64,000 nucleotides of DNA from Centrapalus pauciflorus. Its lineage: Eukaryota; Streptophyta; Magnoliopsida; Asterales; Asteraceae. The DNA is taken from NCBI GenBank assembly GCA_020465985.1, contig JAANYP010001153.1, positions 242,966 to 306,965 on the forward strand, written 5' to 3'. Under the pieces are notes generated by a model. That model was given only the letters and a program-made list of their open reading frames with translations, made no database searches and was not told the origin of the DNA. The position numbers and the translations under genes were made by a program. Of this stretch, positions 41,830-52,972 are shown piece by piece; position 1 is the stretch's first letter, and every line of letters starts with the position of its first letter.

Positions 41830-42320
41830 TTGGATTTCGGATGGTCCGAAATCGGATGAACAGTGTCACCAAATACGGATCAGGCCGAAATCCGGATGAT
41901 GCATGAATGGTATGTTTTGGGGTCCGAATTCGGATGAGGGGACATGGTGGGCCGAATTCGGATGTGGTTCGATATGCATGAAAGTGGTTATGTGGGTGTT
42001 AGGTGGTCCGAATTCGGATGGTGCATGGGCATGGTCCGAATTCGAATGGAATGTTATGTATGCAATAATAACCAAGGACCCAACTCGGATGAGAACCGAA
42101 GTCGGATCCAACCCGAGTTCGGATGCACAGTGATGATGCAGTGAGACTTAAGTTAATTTTCAAAATTCCTTGAGGCAACGAATTCGGATCATTGTGGACC
42201 GAATTCGGATCTACAGTGACCGAATTCAGATTTAGGAAGTTTGAAAATTTGAAAAATTTAAACTAAGTGGGACGTCCAAGTTCGGATGATGGTCCGAACT
42301 CGGACTTCCGAAATGCATGT
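41830..42320 (-). promoter_or_regulatory. Copia-N block of CCGAATTCGGATG words upstream of the accessory ORF
   Basis: About 16 words in 490 bases, mostly (GGT)CCGAATTCGGATG or one-base variants. CCGAATTCGG is a perfect palindrome. The same word fills the leader before gag (53040-53680). Confidence 0.85.
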
Positions 42321-42810
42321 ATGCAGTTAATGTGTTCATGCAAAATAAACGTGAACAGTTAAAAGTTGATAAAAATGCATGTAATTACAGATCCGAGTCT
42401 AGAAATGCATGATGAACATTTTATGTAACTACAACTACGTAAAAAGACCACATTAAAGGACCTAAAACTATCAAAAACCGAGAATAAAAAAGAGGGAAAA
42501 ATATAGAATCAAACACATAAAAGAAGACATTAAAAGCTAAAGGAAAGTTAAAAAGATGTTACCTTGAAGTGCCGAAGTTGAATGAAGCAAGAAAAATGAA
42601 AGAAATCGGAGATCCAAAAGCTTGGATGAGTGGTTATGGTGATTCGGCGGTGGGAACAGTCGATGGATAGAGGATGAAGAAGAAAAAGAAAGCTTGAAAG
42701 TGAAGATATGCTAGTTGACCGATTGACCCGCCCATTTATAGGCACATCGGTCGGGTCACAAGAGATCCGCGCCCAAGTGAAACAAATGGGCCGCCGGTTT
42801 TGTTCACTTA

Positions 42811-42841
<31 letters not shown>

Positions 42842-43514
42842 AAATACATTTTGGGCTGTTTAAAAAAATAAACAAAAACAAGATTCTTAAAAAAATTTGG
42901 CCCAAGTATATTAAATCTTTTTAAATATTTTCTTTGAATCAAATAAACAAACAAAGATAACAAAAATATTTTTGGTATTTTTCTTTTAGTATTTAAGTTA
43001 AGATAAAAATAAACCAAAATAAAATAAGATAAAATAAAATAAAATATTTTTGGCTTTTTGATAAATTTGAACAATTAAATTTTTTTTTTTGGGATTTTTC
43101 GATGTAGTAAATGAAACTTAAATTTAAATTAAAGTATAACCAACCTAAAATTTAAAATTTAACTACAAGAAATTAAAAAGAAACAAAGAATTATAAAACT
43201 TAAAATCCTAACTATACTCCCCCTCAAATGAATACCGGTTCCTTTTCTTTTTGTTTTTCTGATTAAGCTCGTGACCCTTTTTAGCCTTATAAATAAAAAC
43301 AAACCTGGATATTGTTTGCGTCCCACTCCGTGATGAACAATTCACACAACAATTTGTCAGGATCATTAATTATTAAAAATGTACACAGATAAGGAAATAT
43401 TGAGTTTCAATTTTGTGACACAATCCTTAAATTTAAATAACATATATTTTCTAAAATAAAGGAATTTCAATCACGATAGATTGAAATAGAGTTATTTAGG
43501 ACAATATCTGATAT
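42321..43514 (-). other. Copia-N pol-aORF spacer
   Basis: Non-coding. It includes an (AC)n microsatellite (42810-42836), an AAAAT-rich stretch (43015-43045) and a T-run (43080-43092). I do not see here the hairpin repeats found in Copia-Q and Copia-H. Confidence 0.8.
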
Positions 43515-44327
43515 TTAATTGGAAGGCGGATTCAACATGCCGATATTGGATACTAAAAACTGAAAACGAGGTTCGTCTAAAGCTTTAGTAAATATATCTG
43601 CAAGTTGATATTCCGTGCCAACAAAATACAACTCAATGGTTCCTTTTTCTACGTGATCTTTAATAAAATGATACCTGATATCTATGAGTTTTGTTCGAGA
43701 GTGCTGCACGGGATTGCATGAGATGGCAATTGCACTTCGAGAATCACAGTAAATTGGGATATTGGTGAGTGAGAATCCATAGTCGCGTAATTGTGTTCTC
43801 ATCCACAACACTTGAGAGCAACAGCTTGCAGTTGCTACATACTCAGCCTCAGCTGTGGATATGGAAACACAATTTTGCTTTTTGGAAGACCAACTCACCG
43901 GTCTATCTCCCAAGAACTGTATTCCTCCCGATGTGCTTTTTCTGTCAACTCTACAACCTGCAAAATCAGCATCTGAAAAAGCGGTAAGATCGAAATCGGT
44001 TCCCTTTGGATACCACAGACCAAGTTCGGGTGTACCCTTAAGATAACGAAAAATGCGTTTTACCGCAGTTAGGTGTGATTCTTTTGGGTCGGCCTGAAAT
44101 CTAGCACAAGGACATGTTGAAAACATTATATCCGGCCTACTAGCAGTCAAATACAGTAAGGATCCTATAATCCATCTGTAAGTGGTATTATCGACACTTT
44201 TCCCAGAAGGATCGGTGTCTAACTTACAGTTGGAGGCCATGGGAGTTGCGATACTCGTGCAAGAGTCTAACTTATACTTCTTGAGAATGTGAAGATTATA
44301 TTTCGACTGGTTCACAAAAATCCCGTC
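43515..44327 (-). pseudogene. pol: Copia-N RNase H / end of pol
   Basis: Copia RNase H motifs are clear: DFDLTAFSDADFAGC, KSTSGGIQFLGDRPVSWSSKKQ, STAEAEYVA, YCDSRSAIAI, RTKLIDIRYHFIKDHVE and LADIFTKAL. The 43515-44315 frame is intact and ends at LNPPSN. It is separated from RT by a stop at 44328. It degrades the RNA of the RNA-DNA hybrid during reverse transcription. Confidence 0.9.
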
Positions 44328-44939
44328 CTAAAGTTGTTTGACTTGTAATCCAAGGAAAAAGTTCATTTCCCCCATCATACTCATCTCGAACCTGGACTCC
44401 ATTAGGGCTGAAAAATCCTTACAAAAATTACTGTCAGTAGATCCAAATATAATGTCGTCGACATATATTTGTACTAGCATTATATGTGGGCCTTCCCTTT
44501 TAGTGAACAGAGTTGTGTCCACCACACCTTTACAGAAACCGGCAGAAATAAGGAAATTGGAAAGACTATCATACCATGCTCGAGGTGCTTGTTTTAAACC
44601 ATAGAGGGCTTTATCTAGCACATAAACATGGTCAGGTTTATGTGCATCAACAAAGCCTTGTGGTTGTTCAACATACACCTCCTCGTTAAGTTCACCGTTT
44701 AGAAAGGCAGTCTTGACGTCCATTTGGTACCCTTTGAAATCTTTGTGTGCCGCGTACGCCAAGACGATTCTGATTGCTTCGATCCGTGCAACTGGAGCGA
44801 AGGTCTCGTCATAATCTATCCCTTCTTGTTGTCGGTAGCCTTTGGCAACAAGTGTTGCTTTATTCCTTATCACAATGTCGTTCTCGTCTCGTTTGTTCTT
44901 AAAGATCCACTTTGTTCCGATGACTGTACGGTCTTTTGG
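44328..44939 (-). pseudogene. pol: Copia-N reverse transcriptase
   Basis: An intact run of RT motifs: KGYRQQEGIDYDETFAPV, YQMDVKTAFLNGEL, ALYGLKQAPRAWY and the catalytic QIYVDDIIFGST. The YVDD box is intact. In-frame stops bound it: TAA at 44940-44942 on the N-terminal side (…VP-stop-PKDRTVIGTKW) and TAG or TAA at 44328-44330 on the C-terminal side (VKQL-stop-DGIF). The polyprotein therefore cannot be made whole without readthrough. Confidence 0.9.
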
Positions 44940-46204
44940 TTAGGGAACTAACCGCCATACTCTTAGCTGTTCAAACTGGTTGAGTTCCTCTTGCATTGCA
45001 ACTATCCAATCTGGATCTGTTAGGGCTTCATCCACACGAGCGGGCTCTATCATACTAAGGAATGATGCGAAGAGGCATTCATTAGCAGACGCCATACGAG
45101 TTTGGACTCGTGTTGAAACATCACCAATGATTTGATCTGTTGGGTGACTTCGGGTCCATTTAATCTCATGTGGAAGGGGTGCTCGGGATGGAACCTCTGT
45201 GGTTAATGTGGGGATGGATGAAGATTCATGGTCAATGATTTCAAATGATGGTACCGCTGGTTCCGGTTTGATTCCCGAGTGTTCAGGTGAAGGAAAAACT
45301 GTTGGTATTATATGTGAGGGTATTATAGGAGGAGATTCAACTGCGGATGTGTCGGTGGATGATGTAGATGGATGAGGGTATGTTGATGAAGATGGAGCGG
45401 AGAAACTTTGTGGCGCAGTTGAACTGGAAGGATTACCTACATTATTGACAACATTAGAAACACTAGCGTTAGGACCGAAAAATTCAACGTAAAAAGGATC
45501 AAACAAATTAACCAAATCAGAAGAAGAAAAAGAAATGGGGTTATTAGAAGAGTCTCCAGGCATTTGAGTAATGCGAGGTCCGGATTGATCAACTTCTGGT
45601 GCCATTTCAGCCAACTCATCAAATGTGACATGCACACTTTCATTGACTGTTCTGGTTCGGGTATTGAATGCGCGATACGCCTCGAGTTGGATGAGTATCC
45701 AATGAAGATCGCTTCATCCACCTTTTCGTTAAACTTCCCGAGGTTGTCTTTGTCGTTCAGCACATAGCACCTGCAACCAAATACACGTAAGTACTTGATA
45801 AATGGTACTTTATTTAAAAAGAGTTGGTAAGGAGTTTTGTTAAGGCGCTTATGGATAATGGAGCGATTTTCTGTATAGCATGCTGTTGATACGGCTTCGG
45901 CCCACAAGAACCGAGGTTGCTTAGAGTATGTGAGCATTGTACGAGCGGCTTCCACAAGCGTACGGTTACGCCTTTCCACGACCCCATTTTGTTGAGGTGT
46001 TCGAGCAGCAGAGTATTGATACTGAATACCTTTGGATCGAAGGAAGCCCTCAACTACCGAGTTCTTGAACTCCGTGCCGGTATCTGATCTGATTGATTGC
46101 ACTGACAGCTGCCGTTGGGTCTCGACACTCTTGATAAAATCTAAGATTTCTTAAGCAGTCTAGTCCTTGTAACGCAAGAACCTGACCAGGTATATCGTGA
46201 ATAG
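44940..46204 (-). pseudogene. pol: Copia-N integrase core and linker to RT
   Basis: Core motifs HMDLCGPM, LVILDDYSRY, RSDTGTEFKN and QNGVVERRNRT keep the three catalytic acids; the zinc region (HRRL … CGACEKGK) is in the preceding segment. A one-base change near 46180 shifts the frame after YTW, two stops follow near 46150, and another shift lies near 45650. The linker (45100-45550) is Ser/Thr/Pro-rich and ends at RT N-terminus DPDWIVAMQEELNQFEQLRVW. Confidence 0.88.
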
Positions 46205-46876
46205 TCATCCAAAATAACCAACACATATTGTTTCCCGTTTATGCTTTGAGTCCTCATCGGTCCGCATAAATCCATGTGAAGTAACTCCAATACTCTTTTT
46301 GTTGATGGTTCGGGCTTTGGTTTTGTGAGATGATCGTTTCATTTTTCCTTTCTCACAAGCTCCACACAGATGGTCCTTTTCATAGCGCAATTCAGGAAGA
46401 CCTTTAACCAATTGTTTCGCAGCCAGCTTGTTGATATTATCAAAGTTCAAAGGGGATAATCTTCGATGCCACAACCAAGAGTCTTTTGAAGAGGCTTTTG
46501 ATAGTAGGCAAATGTTATCCTTCACTATTAGCTTAGCTACGTCAATGGTGTAGAGGGTAGAGTTCCGGGAACCTGTTAGGATATCTTTTCCATCCATACT
46601 CTTTACACTGCAGTTCTTAGCTCTAAAAGTTACCTCTAGTCCTTTGTCGCAGAGCTGTCCTATGCTAAAAAGATTATGTGATAACCCCTCAACATAGTCA
46701 ACGTCCTTGATGACCAAATTATTTAGAACTAAGTCCCCGTATCCTTTGATGTGAGCCTGATGGTTGTTCCTGAATTTTACTGTTCCGCAATACCTTTCAA
46801 CTACGTTGGACAGCAATTCTCTTCTTCCCGTCATATGCTTGGAGCAACCCGAATCCATATACCAAATGGACTTCGC
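46205..46876 (-). CDS. pol: Copia-N protease and gag-pre-integrase segment
   Basis: The segment begins AKSIWYMDSGCSKHMTG right after a CAG acceptor. It continues with protease-domain residues (SHNLFSIGQLCDKGLEVTF) and the pre-integrase zinc region LWHRRLSPLNFDNI … CGACEKGKMKR. There is no plausible own start codon at the domain edge, and the nearest upstream ATG lies inside the intron candidate. I expect it as part of a Gag-Pol fusion. The frame shifts at the integrase boundary. Confidence 0.85.
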   Translation of the reverse strand, partial: AKSIWYMDSGCSKHMTGRRELLSNVVERYCGTVKFRNNHQAHIKGYGDLVLNNLVIKDVDYVEGLSHNLFSIGQLCDKGLEVTFRAKNCSVKSMDGKDILTGSRNSTLYTIDVAKLIVKDNICLLSKASSKDSWLWHRRLSPLNFDNINKLAAKQLVKGLPELRYEKDHLCGACEKGKMKRSSHKTKARTINKKSIGVTSHGFMRTDEDSKHKRETICVGYFG

Positions 46877-47155
46877 CTGAAAAGCAAATAAATTTATACA
46901 ATGAAAATCTATATGCATTCAAACACATCCATTTTTAATTCACAATCAAACCGTGTTCTGAACCGAGATGTTCAGAAAACATGATGAGTTAAGACCGGGT
47001 CCTGGGCTGTGTGCACAGATGCCAAACGTGTCGGTTTAAGCACAACCGACAAGCAAAAGAACGTGTCCTAGTCTATGGTAACTAGAAGCCATTTCACTGA
47101 AGAACGGGTCTTGATCAAAAGTAACCAAGAACCATCTGCATAAACATCACACAAC
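46877..47155 (-). other. Candidate 279-nt GT-AG intron between gag and protease of Copia-N
   Basis: The donor CCCAAG-GTTGTG follows the gag tail (GPILRWVPK). The acceptor TTTATTTGCTTTTCAG-GCGAAG precedes WYMDSGC. Both ends are phase 0 and the interval contains stops. An alternative donor GAG-GTGGGT lies 17 bases upstream but is out of phase. Copia-A shows an acceptor-like sequence at the same place (561). Confidence 0.65.
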
Positions 47156-47614
47156 CTTGGGTACCCACCTCAATATGGGTCCCTTTTTGTTAGGAGTTCC
47201 AGATTTATATGGCACGTGAATAGTTTTAGGAACCCATTTACCATTTGTGTGTGGTCCGGATGCATAACCATTTGGAATCCATTGAAGATTGGATTTATTG
47301 GGCTTTGGAACCTTAGGCGCTGAAATTGCCTTTGGTTTTTGTCTTTTTGAGACCTTTTTGACCGTTGCTTTGCTTTTGGGCCTTGGCAACGGACAAGTCT
47401 CAATTTTATTTGAGGCCGATGGTGCAACCTTTTTTGTTTTCTTTTTCCGAATTCGTTTAACAGGATATGGCACAAAAGCATTCATTTCAGGAGCCTGTCG
47501 TCTATAGCGAGTTGGACATAGATTAAATAATAAACTGAAAGAGTACTTTAAAGGAACAACAGAATTCGGTACATCATTACATGCATTGTCACACACATTG
47601 TTACATAAATTGTC
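47156..47614 (-). pseudogene. gag: Copia-N gag C-terminal tail (before the gag-pol junction)
   Basis: Lys/Pro-rich tail (PVKRIRKKKTKKVAP, SKATVKKVSKRQKPKA) ending GPILRWVPK, the conserved Trp-Val-Pro end of this Gag type. It is separated from the rest of gag by the solo LTR and by a frameshift. Confidence 0.75.
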
Positions 47615-47619
47615 TTTAG

Positions 47620-50016
47620 TGTAACATCCGGCCCTAAACCAGGTTAGCAACAAAACCCTAATCTACATTTAATAGTCAATTATAGCCTAATCAATGGTCA
47701 TTAGAAATTAATCAAGTAATTAACAAGGCTTATTAGAAAATTCAACTCAAATTGAATCAAATTCATCGGTGCGATGAATCGGGAAATCAATTAATCCGAT
47801 CAATTTACGATATGAGGGATTAATTCAACTAAGTACATAATTAAATCATGAGTAGTAACACTAATCATACACTAATACAATTACTTAACCTTAATTATGC
47901 AAGACTAAAACAAGTCATTAAAACAATGCATCCAAAAGTATTTATGAATTTTCAAGAAAAGGGAAATACAAGAATACATTTCTAAATACTTTTATACAAA
48001 AAAAAAATGAAAATACCTCAAAAATACATCATATAGGCCGGCCACATACAAGGACAAAAGGACCAAAAGTTTGTATTTTTTTACTCAACATTTCAACATC
48101 AAATCCTCCTCTTTCCTTTCATCCAAGATTTTACAACTTTTATCATCATTTCACCACCTTTATTCATCTATAAATAGAGGTTCAAATTCACTTCATTTCT
48201 CATACCTTTCAAAGCAAAATCTCTTCTTTCTCTCCCTATAGAAACCGGCCTCAAGCCTCAAGAACACACAAAGTGTTCTTTCAAGGTGTTCTTCATATTT
48301 TTGAAGTGTTTTTGGTGAAATTTTTGAAGATCCAACCTTCTACTCATTTTCATTCTTCTAAAAACATCAAAGTAAGTAAATTCTAACCTATTACATCTTA
48401 TATTTATGTTTATATAAGTCTTGCATAATATATATAATCACCTACAACAACAAGTTTCATAAAAACTCAAGTTTATAAGTTTCTAGTTCTTATTTTAAGT
48501 TGTTTCTTTAAATGTGTTTATGAATATGTAAACACATTATAAAAGTGTTAATATTATGAAAACATGTGATATATATGTGTTTTTATAACTATTATGGCTT
48601 TTATACAAGTAGTCTTTGAATAAACAACAAGAATCATAAGTTGTTGTAAGTTTATGAACTACGGATTTTCGGCAGAAAACTTATGTCGACTTTGAAAAAT
48701 CATAACTAATTCATAACTCAACGAAATGAGTTGATTCTTGTCTCAAAAGTTAGATCTATGTCTTAACTATAGATCTGCAAATTTTCATGATTTATTTTGA
48801 AGTTTAAGACCTCCAGAAATTATTTGGGAAACCGAAAGTTTGACAGCTCAAAAATGGCCAACATAGCGTTTTTAACGAGCTTTTCACTAACCTAAACAAC
48901 TCGAAAAATGGCCGTTCTTGATTCTAAAAATCTTTTGTATATAGTAGTTTAATGTCCTAGAAAACCAAAGTCTAAAACATTTTGGAGCTTGGTCAAAAAC
49001 AGCCTCAAAGTAGGCCGAAAAACCTCCGAAAAAGCTGGAAAATTATATATATAAACTTGACGTTTTAAGCGCATTTTATTTATAAACTTGTAATGTTGGG
49101 TGATTTAAGACATAAAAATCTATAAATATTCATATTATCATATATTAGCGATATTAAATCCTTATTATCATTTAGGACTCGGTTAAACACCTCCGGTTTC
49201 GTCACCCATCAAACAACGCAAACTTGCATTTTTGCGCATATTTTTGCCATCACAAGTTCGGTGAGTCTTCATAGCCCCTATTTTCACTATCTATTGGGTG
49301 GAAATACATGCACTGTTTTCATATGGACATCAAAACTGTTTATTTCTTATATGTATTACATGTTTGGATCCCATCAGCCCTTATATCATGAACCGTTAAT
49401 TGCATTTATTTGTAAGCGCGGATATATTGTGGATAGATCTATCGGGAGTCATGTCCCCCATTCGGGTTAGCTCGGTTCGGCTAACAGCGAGTGCATATAT
49501 ATTCAACACACGGTATTACGTATGGGAATACTGCACAGGGCAAACTCATTCTAATTAAGCTTCGGTTGCATGATGGTTTATGTCATACATACGCGGAATT
49601 TATGATTTTATAAATTCAACTCATCTTATAATGTCCATACAACTGGTCTTTTCGCGTAAACCTATGAGCTCACCAACAATTTTCGTTGACGTATTTTAGC
49701 ATGTATTTTCAGGTAATTAAGGCAAGTATGCCTTCAGAAGTAACCACTTTCAAGCTTCCGCACTTAAGGAGTCGCATCCTTTTTCAAACCGTCGGAGATT
49801 TATTTGCATTATTTTGGACAATTTAATTATGTATTTAAATCTATGTACTTTGCGAACTACTCTTTATCATTTACGGGTTATGTAAAACATTTCTACCTTT
49901 TAAAGTTATATCGATGTATTTTTGAAAACGTCCATATAGTGGTCGTTCATTATGATTATGGTTACGCTTCCGCACTCGTCACGCCTCGCTGCCAACCGAG
50001 GTAGCAGGGTGTGACC
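47620..50016 (+). repeat. Solo LTR of the Gypsy-3 family (2,397 bp) inside Copia-N gag
   Basis: It starts TGTAACATCCGGCCC and ends GGGTGTGACC (last base changed from A). TTTAG flanks both sides (47615-47619 and 50017-50021), the mark of insertion followed by LTR-LTR recombination. The TATA box is at 48169-48176. It must be younger than Copia-N. Confidence 0.95.
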
Positions 50017-50021
50017 TTTAG

Positions 50022-50854
50022 AGATTACAGACATCCTATCTCTAGTAACAAATTCATTTGGCATTAAAGCCTTCTTCACAAAAAAACTCAAAAAATCCAG
50101 CATGGTGGTTTTTGGAACTCTTCTTATCTGATCTGTAGGAACAAAACGATTAAGTCAGTAAGCAATGAAGATATAGACTTGACAGAATTTTCTTTTTGTT
50201 GGTGAGTGGGTTTCTTAAAAGACTTGGATTTGATCTGAGTCTTTTGATAAACCTCATTTTTAAAAGGTTTTGAACACTCACCTTTATAAATGACAGAAGA
50301 AGTTTAGCCTTGGCCTTACCTTTATCTGATGACACATGTTCTTTTGAAAAATCTTTCAATTTTGGTGAAACCATTTCAAAATTTTCTCTATAGACAGTAA
50401 CTTCCACAGATTGTTGAAATGATTGATTTACCAATTCTTCTTCGCTCTTAAGAAGAGCATCTTGAAGATCAAGTGCTTTCTTTTGAGACGACTTCAATTC
50501 CTTTTCTAAAACAGTGATTTGTTGTTGAAGAACTTTTGCAGGAATATAAAGTTGAGGAGTTGATTTTACGGTTTCTGTTTTCAATTCAGCTTCTGAATAA
50601 GTTGACAAGAAGTCTTCCTCTAAAGTGTGTACTCTAGAAGAATAACTATCGTTAAGTTCTTAATATTGAAAAGAAATTTCTTTATCTTTACGAGCGACAC
50701 GTTTCTCGTTTTCTTGGTTTAAAACTTCTTTTGATGACTCAAAAAAAAAAGATTTAAGACCGGCTCCCATATAATTCATGTCATAAAAAAAAGGTAAAAC
50801 ATTTTCTGCTTTTTCCAAATATTTAGGATTTTTAAAACCAATTCCTTGTTTAGA
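50022..50854 (-). pseudogene. gag: Copia-N gag, coiled-coil region
   Basis: It stays in the gag frame after a TAG at 50855 and a further stop near 50660. The run VLQQQITVLEKELKSSQKKALDLQDALLKSEEELV is a clear coiled coil (about 50400-50540). The frame shifts before 50103 (LDFLSFFVKKALMPNEF). It is the counterpart of the coiled-coil stretch in Copia-A Gag. Confidence 0.7.
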
Positions 50855-50857
50855 ATG

Positions 50858-52972
50858 CTAAAACCTAGTTTCTTTGGGCTGATTTAAGTGGATAATTTGT
50901 TCTGTTTGACCCCTTTTTAAAAATGCATCGTCAAAGGTCTTTATTCGTGAGTACAAATTTATCCTTTCTTCTTCAATCATTTTGTATTTTTCTAAACTGT
51001 CAATATTTTCCATATTTACCGCATCTAACTGTTTTGTAAGTACAAAAATTTCTTCTTTTAAAGAGAGTTTTTCTTTTGATAGCGTGTCCATGCAAGATTC
51101 AAGATATATATTCCTATCCTGAACAACTACTTTTTCTATTAACATCTGTTTTATAACATTATGATTAGTTAACCACTTTGAATGATATAATTCAGATGAT
51201 TCTTTTAGAGTTTGAGCTTGATGTTCAGCCTGTACACACTTTGCAGTTTCAGCATTTAATCTAGCTTGTAGATCAAGAATATGTGTGTGCAGTGTACATT
51301 CATTATCTTCAAATAAATTATTTACATGTGCAGGAATGTAACAGGAATATACCTCATTTGTCTCAGAACCGGATGTAGAGCATTCGGGATCGTTGGTTGT
51401 GGTCATCAGACATGCTGGTGGATTTTTCAATGTCTCCCCCTCAGAAGCATGATCTGAATTTTCAGCAGTGGAAACAGCACAGTTCTCCAACCCAATACGA
51501 TCAACCATGTAACAGTTCATGCCCTTGTCATCCTCCTCGTCGGTGTCTTCAGCATCCCAGTAGTCTTCCTGGGCGACGAGGGCTAACGCATCGGTTCTTT
51601 TCTTGGCGGCCTCCAGTTCCCTCTCGTAGTAGCCGACGTCTCTGTCAAAGTTATTCTTGCACTCCCGAGCAAAGTGGCCCGGTTTACCACACTTGTAGCA
51701 GAGACGCTCATCCGCGGCTTTCGGCTCGTCTGCTCTCGGCCGTTCATCTCTTCTCTCCGCCGGCCTCTTATCGGCGCGGCGATGCTCTCTGCTGTCATCT
51801 CTCCTTCTATCCCTTCTTTCAGGATCTCTCCACTCATCTCGGCGGTCATCCATACGATCATCCCGTCGATCGTCCCACCTATCATCCCTTCGATCGTCGC
51901 GCATATCGTCTCGCCTTTCATAACGGCGATCATCTCGATAGTCGCGCCTATCGTCATACCTCCTGTCGTCGCGATCATCGCGTCGTTCATCCCTTCTATC
52001 ATCAGAGTACCTCCGCGGACCGGTGTCATAACGGAGTTGATTGTTAGTCTTGTTGGAAAACCGTCGTTGTTGGATACGGTTGGTCCACAAGGCTATCTGT
52101 TCCTGAATAGAAGCCTCTTCCTCATCAAATACCTCACGTGGAGGAGAAGCATACCTGCACTGCGATGACGATGAACCTGGAGCAAAGGAAGGTGTCAGAA
52201 TATTCGTGTTGGTGATCAAGGCGAGTGAATCATTGGGTTTCAATCCGGTGTTGGCTGATAGCAGTAGAGAGGCCAATTGATTCGCCATCAGCTTTTGTTG
52301 ATCTACATCCCCTTGATACTTCTTTATCTCCTTAAAGACGACGTTGATGGATACCTCAGGAATGTTCAGGACTCGTTTCGTGGCCCGACAAGCAAGCTGC
52401 CACTCGGGGGCTAAGGCGGCAAAGAACTGGATGTTGATGTCATCCCTGTCCTTCTTTATGTGCAGTTTGTTCAACTCATTCAGGACCGCACAGAACCTTG
52501 TAAACGTGGCTTGCAGAGATTCCCCGTCTTTTGCGCGGAATTCTGTAAACTTAGCCTTGGCCTCCTCAATCTTGGCCCTATCATCCACATATGCCCCCAG
52601 CATTTGAATTTCCAATTCGTCCCACATTTCCTTGGCAGACATTTTGCTGTCGACGCCAACCAGAATATCAGTGGGGAGGGCCTGATAGATAAGATATCCC
52701 GCCCTCTTATCTGCATGCTTCCTGTCTCTCTATGCGTCATTAGCCGGTTCTCGTTCAACTTTTGAAGCTAAGGCAGGGGGGTCAGCCTCAGGTCGGGCTG
52801 CTAGCTCCCGATAATAGATGACGGGACCCTCGGAGATGGACTGAAGCATTAAATTCCCAAGCGGTTGCATTCCAACGAATTTAAGGAACCGGGATTTCCA
52901 TTATTCATACTCATCTGGATAGAGAACAGGATGTCTGTTCTCAGATCCGAGTACAAGAGCTTCGCGAGACAT
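50858..52972 (-). pseudogene. gag: Copia-N Gag with RD-repeat and one CCHC knuckle
   Basis: ATG at 52972 (MSREALVLGSENRHPVLY). Stops at 52901 (TAA) and 52730 (TAG) interrupt the first 85 codons, after which the frame is open for nearly 600 codons. The UBN2 capsid domain (EMWDELEIQMLGAY, LAPEWQLACRAT) is followed by a polyampholyte of Arg/Asp repeats (about 51760-52010: RRDDRDDRRYDD and similar). The knuckle CYKCGKPGHFAREC lies near 51670-51710, then an acidic and coiled-coil region. It packages the RNA genome. An acceptor-like TTTTTACTCAG lies 12 bases before the ATG. Confidence 0.85.

Noticed and set aside
51397..52168. Plus-strand ORFs of 216 and 164 codons opposite Copia-N gag
   Set aside because: They are mirror frames of the Arg/Asp repeat coding region, whose codons lack stops on the other strand.
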